Part shown: positions 12,494 to 23,343 of the stretch, one piece after another | How the letters are laid out: every line of letters begins with the position of its first letter | Position numbering within the stretch: the stretch's first letter is position 1 | Assembly: GCA_015183035.1 (NCBI GenBank) | Contig: JACZZP010000004.1 | Coordinates: forward strand, 1,860,001 to 1,924,000 | DNA: 64,000 nucleotides | DNA from: Meloidogyne chitwoodi | Lineage: Eukaryota; Nematoda; Chromadorea; Rhabditida; Meloidogynidae | Reading direction: 5' to 3' | Notes under the pieces: generated by a model | What the model was told of the DNA's origin: nothing | What the model saw: only the letters and a program-made list of their open reading frames with translations | Databases searched by the model: none | Program-made: the position numbers and the translations under genes

Positions 12494-15400
12494 TTAAATT
12501 TTTAAATTATTTTCACTAATTTCATCACTACATTCTGAATTTATTCTTATTCCACGACATCCATTTTTAGTAGAAGAACAAATATTATTTTTTCTTTCAT
12601 TAATTCCTCCTCTACTATTAAGTGGTAAAAGTTGTAATTCTAAAGCTTTTTGTTCTGATATTCCTTTAAGCATATTATGCCTTCTTTTAACTCCTCCTTC
12701 TGTTGGAGTCATTCCATTTTGTAAATGAGTTTTTTTATGTCGTAAAAGATTATCTTTTCTATTAAAACTAAAATATATATATATTTTTAATTTAATTAAA
12801 ATAAATTTACGGTTTTTTGCAAAATTGGCAAATATGTGGCTTTTGTCCAGTATGAATAAATTTATGTTTTTTAAGTAAAAATTTATTTGCAAATCGTTTT
12901 TGACAATTTGGCCATGAACAAAAGAATGGCTTTTCTACAAAAAAATAATAAATAATAAAATTCAGGAACGGGAAAATAAAATAACTTTTTATTCAAAGGA
13001 AGGGAAAGTTGTTTAAATTAAAAAAACTTTTTTCTTCTCTTACCTCCATTTTCAAATTCATTTCCATGACTATCAATATCAGAAAAACCATCAAAATCAT
13101 CTGATTTAGCTATTGGACTATTAGTAAATGTTGGAGAAGATAATTCTTCTTCTTCTCTATCAATAAATTCTTCTTTTTCTTCTTCTAAATCTTCTGATGA
13201 AAATAAATTATTATTATTATTTAATTCATTTAATTTATTATTTTCTTCTTCTTCTTCTGTCATTATTAATTTCCTTTTTGTTCCTTTTCTTCCTTCATTA
13301 TCTTCTTCAATCATTTCAACATTTTTATTAGGCAAAATATTTATTGATAATTTATCACTAAAAAAATAAATAAATTTTGTAAATAATTTTTTTTTAATTT
13401 TTATTTAGAAGAAGGGTTTAGGGGGATTTTGTTAGTGAAAGAAAATAATAATATTTAATACAAATAAATTTAATTAATAATTAAATTTTGTTTTGGATAT
13501 TTTACATTAATTAATTATTAATTCTCTAAAAATTTTAGAATTTTTAATTTTTAAAATATTTTGATTAAAAAAAACAAAATAAAAATATAAACATTTTTCA
13601 AAATATTTTGATTTAATAATTATATAAGTATAATATTTAATTTAAATTTTCCCTCATTTCTAAATAATATTTTTATTTATTTTTTACATTAAATAAGACA
13701 ATTTAATTGTTTGATCAACATATTTCTTTATTTCTTTTTTTTTAATTTTCTCCAATAAATAAATAAATCCATTTTCATACTTTTTTACACACTTCCCTCA
13801 TATATTCATTCCTCTCTTTTTTTTAATTTTTTTTCTTCAATTTCCTTATCATTTCTTTCCTTCTCACACAATCTTTTTACGTCTTCGACATCTTAATAAA
13901 ATAATATCGCTCTGATTTGGCTGCGCCAATCCATCATTCCTTCTCTCCTTTTTTTACCACAAACCCGGCGGCGTAAAAGCTTTAAAAAGAGAGGAAGGCA
14001 GAAAAATGAAGGTTGTGTGTATGTGATCAAATAAATTCCTCTATTTTTTCCTCCTTTTTTTCCTCTAATAAATAAATATATAAATATTAAACGGAATCCG
14101 CCAGAAGTGATTGAATTGGTTATTTAGTTGGAGTGGGGGTTGGTTTTTGTCTCGCGCGCTCTCACGCGTTCCTTCCTTTCCCAACACTATCCTCTCCACA
14201 CCTTTCTTTTCCCCCTCTTTTAAAAGCCTTTTTATTTATTTATTTATTTCCTCTTCTAAAATGGCGGTTTTGTTTTAATAAATAAATAAATAAATAAAAA
14301 GGTCGTCTCTTTCGAAGGAGATACCGCCAAATAAAAAGAGAAGAGAGTTGAGGAATTATTGGAGGAAAATATTTTTGTCGGTTGGAGGAAAATATGGTAG
14401 AAGTTGTATTAGAATATAAATAGAAGAGGAATAGCAGCTACTTCGGCAGAAAAAAAATAAAAAAAAGAAAAGCTTCGAGAGTGGCGGCTGACCTTCGGGA
14501 GTGCCGACCATAATTTTTCCTCTTATTTTTTTTTATTAATTCATTTGCTTAGTTGGATTGAGGTCAGCCGTTGTCACTCTCTTTTTCCTTTTAAAAACTC
14601 TTTTTAATAAATATTTAGGAATGATGGAGTGCGCATTAATTTGCTCCGTTTGCTGCCGCAATTGGGCGCATTAATATAAAATAAAGATAAGAATTTAGAA
14701 AAAAATATTAAATAAAAAGGTGATTGGGATAAGTAATGGGGGAATGAATGTATTTACGTTAATAAAAGAGGAAAATGAAAAGAAAAATGTGTGAATAATT
14801 TTATGAGATTTTAAGAAAAAAGGAAGTAATTTTTAAACAAAATATTATTTAATTTAAAAAATATTATTTTTTTATTTAAATAATGTTATATTTAGTAAAT
14901 AATATATTTAAATAATTTAAAGAAAAGATTCCTTTTTAAATTAATTCTGTGGCTACGGAAATGTAAAGAGAGAATAAATTAGATTTAATTAATTTAATTT
15001 TAAAATTCTCTTACCTTAATTCTTCTTTTGGTTTTATTAAAGAATTTATTATTGTTGTTTTTATTTCATTATTATTATTTTTGTAAATTGAAAAAGCAGA
15101 AGAATTTTCTTGTCTAAAAATTTTTAAATAATTTAATTTTTGTTGTTCTACCAATTCATTATTATTATTATTTTTTTGAAATATTTTTTGTTGATTATTT
15201 AAAGATGCTAATTGTCCAAGCATTTGAATTTTCATTAAAGCTAATGCTGGATGTAAAATTGTTGGAGAAGGATGATGAGGTTGTTGTTGTTGTTGAAGAA
15301 TATTATTAACTATTTTTTAAATATATATTTTAATTTTATAAATAAAAAAAGAATTTAAAAAAGGATGACCTCTTTTTCCTAAAATCCTTATATTTGTAAA

Positions 15401-18400
15401 TACAGTGTATAAATTGGGTGTTGGCAAATAATTTTATGTCACACACCCTTCAACCCAATATTTTTATAAAGAAAGAGAGTAATAAAATGTTTAAAAATAT
15501 AATTTTAAAAGATATTATAATTTAAAATTTAAATAATAATCAAAAATTAATAAATAAAAAACCTTGATTAAATGTCTCTCCAATATTATTATTTACACAA
15601 TTATTATTATTTTCAAAAATTTGTTGTTTTTTTGTTTTATTTTCAACAATAATATCAATATCTTTATTATTTTTTGTCAGTTTTTGTAAAACTTGAGAAA
15701 TTCTTAGACCTTTTGCAGGTGTAGATGATGACCCTATAGGAGATATTGTTGTTGTTGTTGGAAGAGAAGGTAATAAAGAACATTCATTTATTGGAGTAAT
15801 TGGAACAGATTTTGATATTATTGGAGGAAATGATGATTCTGGTGAAGATATTGTTGTTGTTTTAGTAATTAATGAATTTATACTGTGTGTTGGAGAATTA
15901 TTATTAAAGTTATTGTTATTGAATGAATAACTTAAAAATAAAATAAATAAATATTTTAAATAAATTATTTAATCTAATTTTAAAATATAAAATTAACTTT
16001 AAGAGGATATATAAAAATTAAAAATCTAAAAACCTATTTTATTTTTACAAATTTAAAATATATTTAGAGTATAATAAATTTAAAATTGTTTATTTTTTAA
16101 ATTTTTTGTTTATTTATATAAAATAAAATAAATATTGTGTCTGATTTACTCATTTTTTAGTAAAATTCATTTTATTTATTTATTTTGCCCTCAATATTGT
16201 TTAGAAGTATTTTCTAGAAATCTGACCGGGAAATAAATGTTTATAATCTGTTCATTCATTCTTTTTTTTTAAATATAAATTCTTCTATCCTTGACAATAT
16301 TGTTGTCATTATAAAGATATTCTCTCAGTTTTTAACCCCAATAAAACAATTTATATATAAAACACTTCTTTCCCCATATTAATTTACAAATATTTTTATT
16401 TAATAAAAATGTCAGAATTTTTTTTTAACTTTTTTTATATTTAACCAAAAAAATTAATAAAATTATTTATTTAATTCTTTATTTCCGCGCCGAAACATTC
16501 AAGCGCCGTAATGTCCTATTCTTTTCCTTTATTTCTTTTTCTTTTATTTTTAAAGGCTTTTGTAGTGTAAATGAAAAGAAAAAAAACATTGTAAAAAATA
16601 TTTAATCTACAAGAAATCAACCGACAAAAAATTATTTTCTCAACAACAAATCCCCATATAATCAACACATCTTCTTTTACCCTTTTTAAAAAAAAAAATA
16701 TTTTTTCTTTTTAATTTTATTTTTTCTTTGTCTGATCATCATCACAAATCTATGGCCAAGGGTATAAAAATAAAGGACGGCAATATTTTTTTAAAGTTAA
16801 ATTTAAAAACAATAGAAGAAGAAAAAGAAGAAAACCTTTTGAAAAGAAAAAAATAAAAACACTAGTTTGGCAGCTTTCTGTGAATAATAAATAAATATTT
16901 ATTTATTTACTCCCCTATTTTTGTTGAATAATAATATTATATTTATATACATAGAATAATTATTTATATTTAAAAAAAGATTGTCGGCACTCCAAGTGCT
17001 TCAGATTGGGGCCGTGTTTTTTTACTAACATGAATAGTGAAATGATTGGAATAAAAGATATATTAATGTAAAAAAATAATTGAAAAAAAAAATAAAAAAG
17101 AGGGGAACTTTTTTTGTATTAAAAATGAATGGGTGGTAGAGAGAAGTGATTTTTTAATAGCTAAAATATAAAAAATACTAAAAGTATTTATAAATAAATA
17201 AATACAAAAATAGAAGGTATAATTGAATAAATAAATGAGAAGAAAAATAAAAAAAAAAGAAAAATTAATAAAATAAAAAAGAAATAATTTTAATAAAAAA
17301 TTATTTTTTTACTTTTCAGTCTAAAAGAATTAAGAAAAATAAAATTGAAATTTTAAAATAAGAAAAAAAACTTAAAAATATTTAAATAAATACCTTTGTA
17401 ATAAATATATAATAATTCTTTTACTCTTTTTGTTCCCTCATTTTCTCTGATTTCACTCTAAACCAAATAAAAGCAAATTAAATAGAATAAATAATATTAC
17501 TGTATATTTAATTTATTTTTTTTAATTAAATAAATTATTTACCATAATTATATATTTAAATTATATATTTATTTATTACTCAATTTTCCATAAAAAAAAA
17601 GATAAAAAAAATATATTAGTAGCAGTTTAATGAGGGAAAGGTAAAAATAATAAAAAAGGCCATTTAAGGAGAAAAGAGAAAAACGTAAAAAGAAGAAGAA
17701 AGAAATAACTTTCTTCTTCTTCTCATTCTTATCAGAGCAATTAATCGAAAGAGGTAAAAAAAGGTTATGAGGGAATTATTGAAAAAATTAAACGAAGCAA
17801 AAACGGAAAAAATTAACGAGAAAAAGAAGAATATTTTCGTAAAAAAGAAATGCCAAAAAAAGTTTTGAGGTAATGAAAATAATTAAAAAAGGTTAAAAGT
17901 TTAGCTCATTTAATAATTTGAAGGCGGTGATCTCTCTTCAAAATAAAAATAAAAAATAAATGTTAAAGAGAAAATTAAAGGGTATTTTATATATATTTTT
18001 GATAATCATATAAAAATAAATAAAATATTTTTATCTGAGAAATTATTTTAATTTTTTAATAAAAAAGGGAAAATAAAAGATGACCACAAAGGTTAATATT
18101 AAAATATATTAATTTTGTTTTTTTAAAAGATTTTTTTAATTTTAAATTTTTAGAAAAAATATATAAATATTATATTAATGATCTCTAACAAAATTTAAAG
18201 ACTAAAATTGATAATTTTACAATTTATTCAAAGAAAAAACAATTCCATAAAAATATCTAAATTTTAGGCTTTTACTAATTTAGCTTAGAATATATATTTT
18301 TAATTATTTTTAAATAAAATAATTAATTAATTCTCCCTTACCTTTCAACATTATTTTTGTTTAATAATAAATAATCTTGAAGTAAAAAACGAATTTGTCT

Positions 18401-18859
18401 TAATTCATTAAAAAGTTGTTGTTGTCCATTAATATTATTATTAATATTATCTTCACAATAAAAGAAAGGACGTAAAGGAAGACAATGAAGATCAGAAGCA
18501 GCAAATATTGGAACTTTTCCAGAATTAATTAATTTATTAATTTTAATAATAATTTGATCAAATAAAAATTGTTTTTGTTGTTTTTCAATAAATATTTTAT
18601 TAAATTCTTTATTATTTTCTTCATTAATATTATTGCCAAAAGTAGAAATTAATTCAAATGAACGAAGAAAAGAAGAAAAAGAAAAATTATTTATTAAAAT
18701 TTTATTAATTTGTGGAAGTGAGCGAAAATTATAAAGAAAACATAATAAAGAATCAACAACAATTGCATTTGAATTATTATTATTTGAAGAAGAAGAAGAT
18801 ATTATTGTTTTTGTTGGTTCTGGTGTAATACATTGTTGTTGATTTAGTGGTATATTCAT
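12494..18859 (-). CDS. Two-finger C2H2 zinc-finger transcription factor
   Basis: Nuclear DNA-binding protein by inference. Six exons (18859-18342, 15930-15563, 15309-15015, 13357-13044, 12934-12811, 12767-12494) join in phase to exactly 1,893 nt, or 630 residues. From the N-terminus it has a Ser/Asn-rich segment, an alpha-helical region (residues about 35-165), a Pro/Ser/Thr-rich region with SSTPAKGLRISQVLQKL, a Gln run, and an acidic Glu/Asp stretch (exon 4). A linker (GEKPF) precedes two adjacent fingers. Finger 1 is C-x4-C-x12-H-x3-H (CSWPNC...HKFIH). Finger 2 is C-x2-C-x12-H-x3-H (CQFC...HKKTH). The tail is short and basic. Both fingers have intact ligands. I do not recognise the orthologue. 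Introns 1 and 3 are long for this window (about 2.4 and 1.7 kb) and may carry regulatory sequence. Confidence 0.85.
14477..14581. other. Hairpin-forming sequence in an intron of the zinc-finger gene
   Basis: 14477-14494 (GAGAGTGGCGGCTGACCT) is nearly the reverse complement of 14561-14581, interrupted by a three-base bulge and a mismatch. The loop is about 66 nt. It lies within a GC-richer island (about 13860-14720) inside intron 3. It could be a structured RNA, a cis-regulatory element or a decayed foldback; I cannot tell which. Confidence 0.45.
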
Positions 18860-20569
18860 TTATTTAGATAAAATTATTTAAAAATATAAAATTAATTATT
18901 AAAAAAAATAAATATTATAATAAATTTTAGAATAAATTGTCGGAGAGGACGGAAACTATTAAAAAATTACCAAGTACATACAAATATATTGGAAATGAGT
19001 TATTGAGGTTTCCTTCTATTTAAGAAGAAAGGCCAAAGTATTATTAAATTTAAAAAAATTTAATTAAAAAATTAAGTAAAAAAATAATTTAAGAAAAAGA
19101 ATAAACTTGTTAAAAAAATATTTTTAAAGAAAAATTAAAAGAGGAAAAAGATATATATATTCAATATTATATTTTTTTAAAAAAAAAGTGAGAGGAATGT
19201 TGTAAATTATATATTTATTTATTATTTTGCTATGCGCCCCTAAACTTCATCATTATTTCACTCGGCGCTAGGCCATCTCATCAACATTCATTCATCTCTC
19301 AATCATTACCACCCCTTAAATATATCTTTGGCCGCATTCCTCTCTCTCCGCCTTTTTTTTTTCTCCCTCCTCGAAAAAATGTCCAGCCGACTGAACGGAC
19401 TTTTTTCATTCCTATGCTTCGACTAGAGGAAATGAAAATGAGAAAAGTATTAAAATTCTAGTGCGTAATATATTATCGTATTGTAAGAGACAACAGAATT
19501 CTATGTTCGAAATGATCTGCCACTTTTACCACTACTTTTATTTAGTCGGTCGCCGGTCTACGTTGATTTGGCGAGGGAATGAAAAGAGGAATAAATATAT
19601 AAAAGAGAAAAATGAGGAGAAAATAAAAGGAGGGCGGTGACTGGTTGGTTGATAATACATATTACTCTCTGCTTTAGTAGTTAAAAGGGATGGGCGGATG
19701 TTGGTTAAGTTAGCAGAAAAGTAGTAAGTAGAAAGAAACAACGTGAGAGCAGTGTTTTGACGGCAATGGATGTATAGAAGGAATATATAAAAGAGAGGGG
19801 AATGAGTTAAGAGGGAATAAATAAATAAATATTATAGAATTGGGCGTGGAATTTATAAAAAAAGAGGAAGTGTAAAAAAGAGGGGAAGAGGATGATTAGA
19901 AGCTTTTTCTCTCCTAAAAAAGACCTCTTTCTTTTTATTTCCTCTATACTCTTCGTAAAGTGATCAGAAAATGATGGGCGCGATCGAAAGGAAAAATGGA
20001 CTGAAGAGATAGATAAAGAAAGAGAGAGGTTGATGTTATTTTTTTATTAAATAAAAATCTAGCAGCTGATAATAATAATAATGACAGAGAGGTGACAATT
20101 AGAGGAAAATCAAGGGAAATAAAAAAATAAATCGCGGAAGCCGATATAATTTTTTGTGTTAATATTCTAACTGCTACTGAAAAAAAAAAGAATTTAATTC
20201 CCAAACCTCTATTTCTTTAATATATTTTTCTATAATTTTTAATAAATATTTTATTCATTTCTCCTCATTATAATTTACTTTAGTTATTTATTTTTATTTA
20301 ACCAACATTTATATGTATTAAAAAGTATTAAATAAGTAAACATAAATGATAACAAAATAAATATAATAAAATGAGGAAATAAATAAAAATAAAAAAACTT
20401 TATTTGATATATGTACATAGTAAATATCTAAATTAATTTTCAATAAGCCAAGTAATTGAACTTTAATGTCAAAAATAAACAAGAGGTTAATACATATCCA
20501 TATAAAGTATTTTGGACCTTTTTATATTTCTAATAAAAAAGCTTTAATTCTAAAATTATAGGTATATAT
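18860..20569. other. Upstream region of the zinc-finger gene
   Basis: No gene is supported here. The part at about 19230-19560 is richer in G and C than its surroundings and has unique-looking sequence, so it is the best candidate for the zinc-finger gene's promoter and 5' UTR. ORFs in the region are short and of biased composition, and I do not call them. Confidence 0.35.
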
Positions 20570-20767
20570 CAGGGATGGGCAAAATTGGAAAATAAAATCC
20601 GAAATACGAAATCCGAAATAAAATGTTAAAAAATAAAAACCGAAATACGATATCCGAAATAAAAATGTCTAAAAAACCCGAACAATCCGAAACTTCCGAA
20701 ACCCGAAATCCGAAACTTGCCCATTTCAAAAAATTTCTAAAAAATTAAAAAAAATTTTTATAATTTC

Positions 20768-21358
20768 CAGTGATGGGAAAGTTCCAATATTTCCACTGGA
20801 ACCGGTTCCAGTTCCAAAATTTTGAAACTATTTTGAATTAAATTTTTTTATCAATTTTTATAAATAAGGGACATTTCAATAATATTTATAATATATTTTA
20901 GAGGAGGCTATTTTTTTGTATGAAAAATATCAAAATTTTTGCGAAGTAGATTATTTTTCTCTGCAGAGAAAAATATTCCAATTAAAATTTTACAAGATTA
21001 TGCTTAATCATTGGATGGGATTTAAAGCGCCGCAGGCGAAAATTTTGAAAATTTATTGGAGTATAGTTACTAAAATTTATCCCTTTTGGTACCACAGTCA
21101 AAAATATTAACTTTTATTTTATGCTTATAAATTTTAAAGTTAGAAAATGAAAGTAAAAGTATATGTAAAAAATCGGTCCACAATATCTTAATATTTATTT
21201 GGAACCGAACCCACATCCATTTAGCCTGCAGTCTGACACACTAACCACTCGACCATAAATACATAAACATCAAAATTAAATAAATTATAAATAATCCTCC
21301 TTTTTTTTTATTTTTTTTTATCCTTTGCAGAGAGAGAAATTAAGGGAACCCATCACTG
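20768..21358. mobile_element. Second hAT-like element nested in the first
   Basis: The left end begins CAGTGATGGGAAAGTTCC and the right end, inverted, reads CAGTGATGGGTTCCC. The flanking octamers ATAATTTC (20760-20767) and ATCAGTTC (21359-21366) match at 6 of 8 bases, so this would be an older or imperfect duplication. The 591-bp interior holds a tRNA-like sequence near its right end. Nesting is inferred from both ends lying wholly inside the outer element. Confidence 0.65.
21191..21262 (-). tRNA. tRNA-like sequence, Cys(GCA)-like, probably a pseudogene
   Basis: Read on the minus strand this is a 72-nt tRNA-sized unit. It has an A box TGGTCGAGTGG (matching TRGYnnARnnG) and a B box GGTTCGGTTCC in the spacing of real tRNAs. 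The outer 7 nt (GTATTTA / TAAATAT) can pair fully with one G-U pair. The triplet at the anticodon position is GCA. The D, anticodon and T stems pair poorly, so it is more likely a decayed tRNA or the promoter head of a SINE carried in the mobile element than a working gene. Confidence 0.5.
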
Positions 21359-21618
21359 ATCAGTTCACCAAATTTCGGATTTCGTCCAAAAAACCGAAAT
21401 ACGACACCCGAAATAAAACTGACCTAAAAACCCGAACAATCCGAAACTTCCGAAACCCGAAATCCGAAACTTGCCCATCCCTGGTATATATATTTAAAAA
21501 ATTTTTTTTTAAATAAAATCCAAGAAATATTTTTTTATTCAAAATCAACAAAATTAAAGTCAAAAGTCAAAACTAATCAACAAAACCGAAAAAATATAAT
21601 AATGTCATTGCGAGTTTT

Positions 21619-22651
21619 CAATAAATAAATAGGTACTTATATATTTTTAATCAAAACAACAAAAATTTAACCTTTTTTATTTAATCAAAAGAACTTTCTC
21701 AACTTCTTCCTTTTTCAAAATAGTAATCTTCTTCTCTTCATTATTGTCATTCGAAGGACTTGTAAGTGAAGATTGAACAGATTCAGTCGGTTGAGATGGA
21801 GAAGTACTAATTTGAGAAGAACGAGAATCAACATCATTCTTGAGTTTTTGACGTTCAAAAGCCTTCATTGCCCTAAAATCAATCATTTTAATTATTAAAT
21901 TTGAACTTAGTTTAAAATCAAATATGCGAAAAGTACTCAAACGATGTAAAATCAGAGTTTTAAATCCTAATAATTTAAACCATAGAAAATTACAAAAATA
22001 AGGATTAGGCTTTTTTTAAAATATAAAAATTATTAAACAAAAACAAACTTTTTATATTCTCTGAATTGTTTAACATTTAATTTTTGTAATTCCTCAATAG
22101 AAGCAATTTGCAGCTTAATTTCATCCATTTTGGAAAGAGCTTCAATTTGTTCAGAAACCAATTTAATTTTACCAGATTCCTTGTCAGCTTTAAGTTGTTG
22201 AAGACGTTGCTTAAAAATATTAAGAGGAAAATATTTTAAAGGGAATATTTTTAGTTTATTCAATCCTAAACATTTTCAGACATTGAAAAAAGTTTTTTAA
22301 AATAACAAAATTAGTCAATTATTTAAAAAAATTAAACCTCTCGCTTTTTAAGATTTCGCAATTTATGTTCAAGTGCCTTTTCCATTTGAGAAAAAGGATT
22401 GACCAAAATTTCAGGCTTTGTAATAGTAACAGTCATTTTGATAAAAATAGAAAGTAATAAAATTTAAATTTGAAAGAAATTTGTCTAAAATAAAATTAAA
22501 TAAATGATAAATTTAGTAGAAAAATTTTAAAGAACAACAACAAAAAATCAAAAAAGAATAAAAAGAAACAAAAAAACATTATGCCAAAATAAATAATATT
22601 ACGTTTTAATTCAAAATTTAAATAAATATTTATGATCTTTTTCATTAAAAA
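21619..22651 (-). repeat. Left arm of a large inverted duplication
   Basis: This ~1.03-kb segment is nearly identical in reverse complement to 25693-26725. Identity covers the whole caprin-like gene with its introns, about 215 bp of upstream sequence and about 55 bp of downstream sequence. The spacer between the arms is about 3.04 kb. Differences are few, for example one base at a splice donor and small indels near the ends. Intron conservation rules out retrocopying. Confidence 0.93.
21677..22436 (-). CDS. Caprin-like short coiled-coil protein, left copy
   Basis: Three exons (22436-22338, 22209-22049, 21872-21677) give 151 residues in exact frame. Residues about 15-75 resemble the conserved N-terminal homology region of caprins, cytoplasmic RNA-granule proteins: LEHKLRNLKKRE and VSEQIEALSKMDEI parallel the animal caprin pattern. 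The rest is a helix ending FREYKKAMKAFER, a Ser/Thr-rich linker and an acidic/basic tail. It has no RGG or Gln-rich C-terminus, so it is far shorter than animal caprins. It could be a minimal caprin or a truncated duplicate. The whole gene is repeated in opposite orientation at 25910-26669. Confidence 0.7.
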
Positions 22652-22654
22652 GCT

Positions 22655-23149
22655 TACAAGGGAACATCACAACTTACCACTCACCGATTTTCATAAACTT
22701 ACATTCGAAAGAGCTTTTTGAGTAGGTACAGAATCTCATTTTTTTACGTGCCCTAGTTAAAGTATCGCAAAGTTACAAGCATCTAAAGTTTCAAAAAAAC
22801 TCTCCATACTTATGATCACCTCTATACACTATTTTCCTTTTGTTTTCCATGCAGTGGCGCCTACCCTCTCTTCATTGTCTATTTTTTCTTGGAGTAACTG
22901 GCGGCCGCTGCAAAGAAAGGAAAAGAGAGAAGAGAGGTGATCTTAAGGCCGTAGTAAAGATTAGAGAGAAAGGGACACTTTTGAAGAGGAAAAGGAACAT
23001 TTTGATGAAACTTTAGATGCTTGTAACTTTGCGATACTTTAACTAGGGCACGTAAAAAAATGAGATTCTGTACCTACTCAATAAGCTCTTTCGAATGGTA
23101 TAAGTTTTATGAAAATCGGTGAGTGGCAAGTTGTGATGTTCCCTTTTTA
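22655..23149. mobile_element. Foldback element with ~135-bp terminal inverted repeats
   Basis: The arms at about 22659-22793 and 23006-23145 are near-perfect inverses (start AGGGAACATCACAACTT). Both ends are bordered by TA (22655-22656 and 23148-23149), suggesting a TA target. The centre (about 22800-23000) includes GC-richer, Ser/Arg-codon-like repeats with no ORF. The left end lies only a few bases from the inner edge of the left duplication arm. Confidence 0.78.
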
Positions 23150-23343
23150 GCAGAAACTAATTCTAAAGCCTAAACTAGTTGATTTTAAGTCTTGCTAATA
23201 TAAAAAATTTATATAATTAATTTCCAAAGATAAAAAGAATAATATTTTAAATATTTATTCAGATATTTATTTTTATAAGTATTCATTGAATGTTATATTT
23301 TACCTTAAATTTATATAAATATGTATTTATCTTATTAAAAAAT

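Larger units (their letters stand above)
20570..21483. mobile_element. hAT-type non-autonomous element with perfect 8-bp target duplication
   Basis: The ends are CAGGGATGGGCAA at 20570 and its exact inverse ending at 21483. The flanks 20562-20569 and 21484-21491 are both GTATATAT, a perfect 8-bp duplication diagnostic of hAT transposition. The subterminal regions (20590-20720 and 21370-21475) repeat CCGAAAT and CCCGAAA motifs many times. The element is 914 bp including a second element inserted within it. It encodes no transposase. Confidence 0.88.

Noticed and set aside
19538..20204. Two minus-strand ORFs of 67 and 86 codons upstream of the zinc-finger gene
   Set aside because: Hydrophobic or Ser/Phe-rich low-complexity products with no recognisable motif, more likely promoter or UTR sequence.
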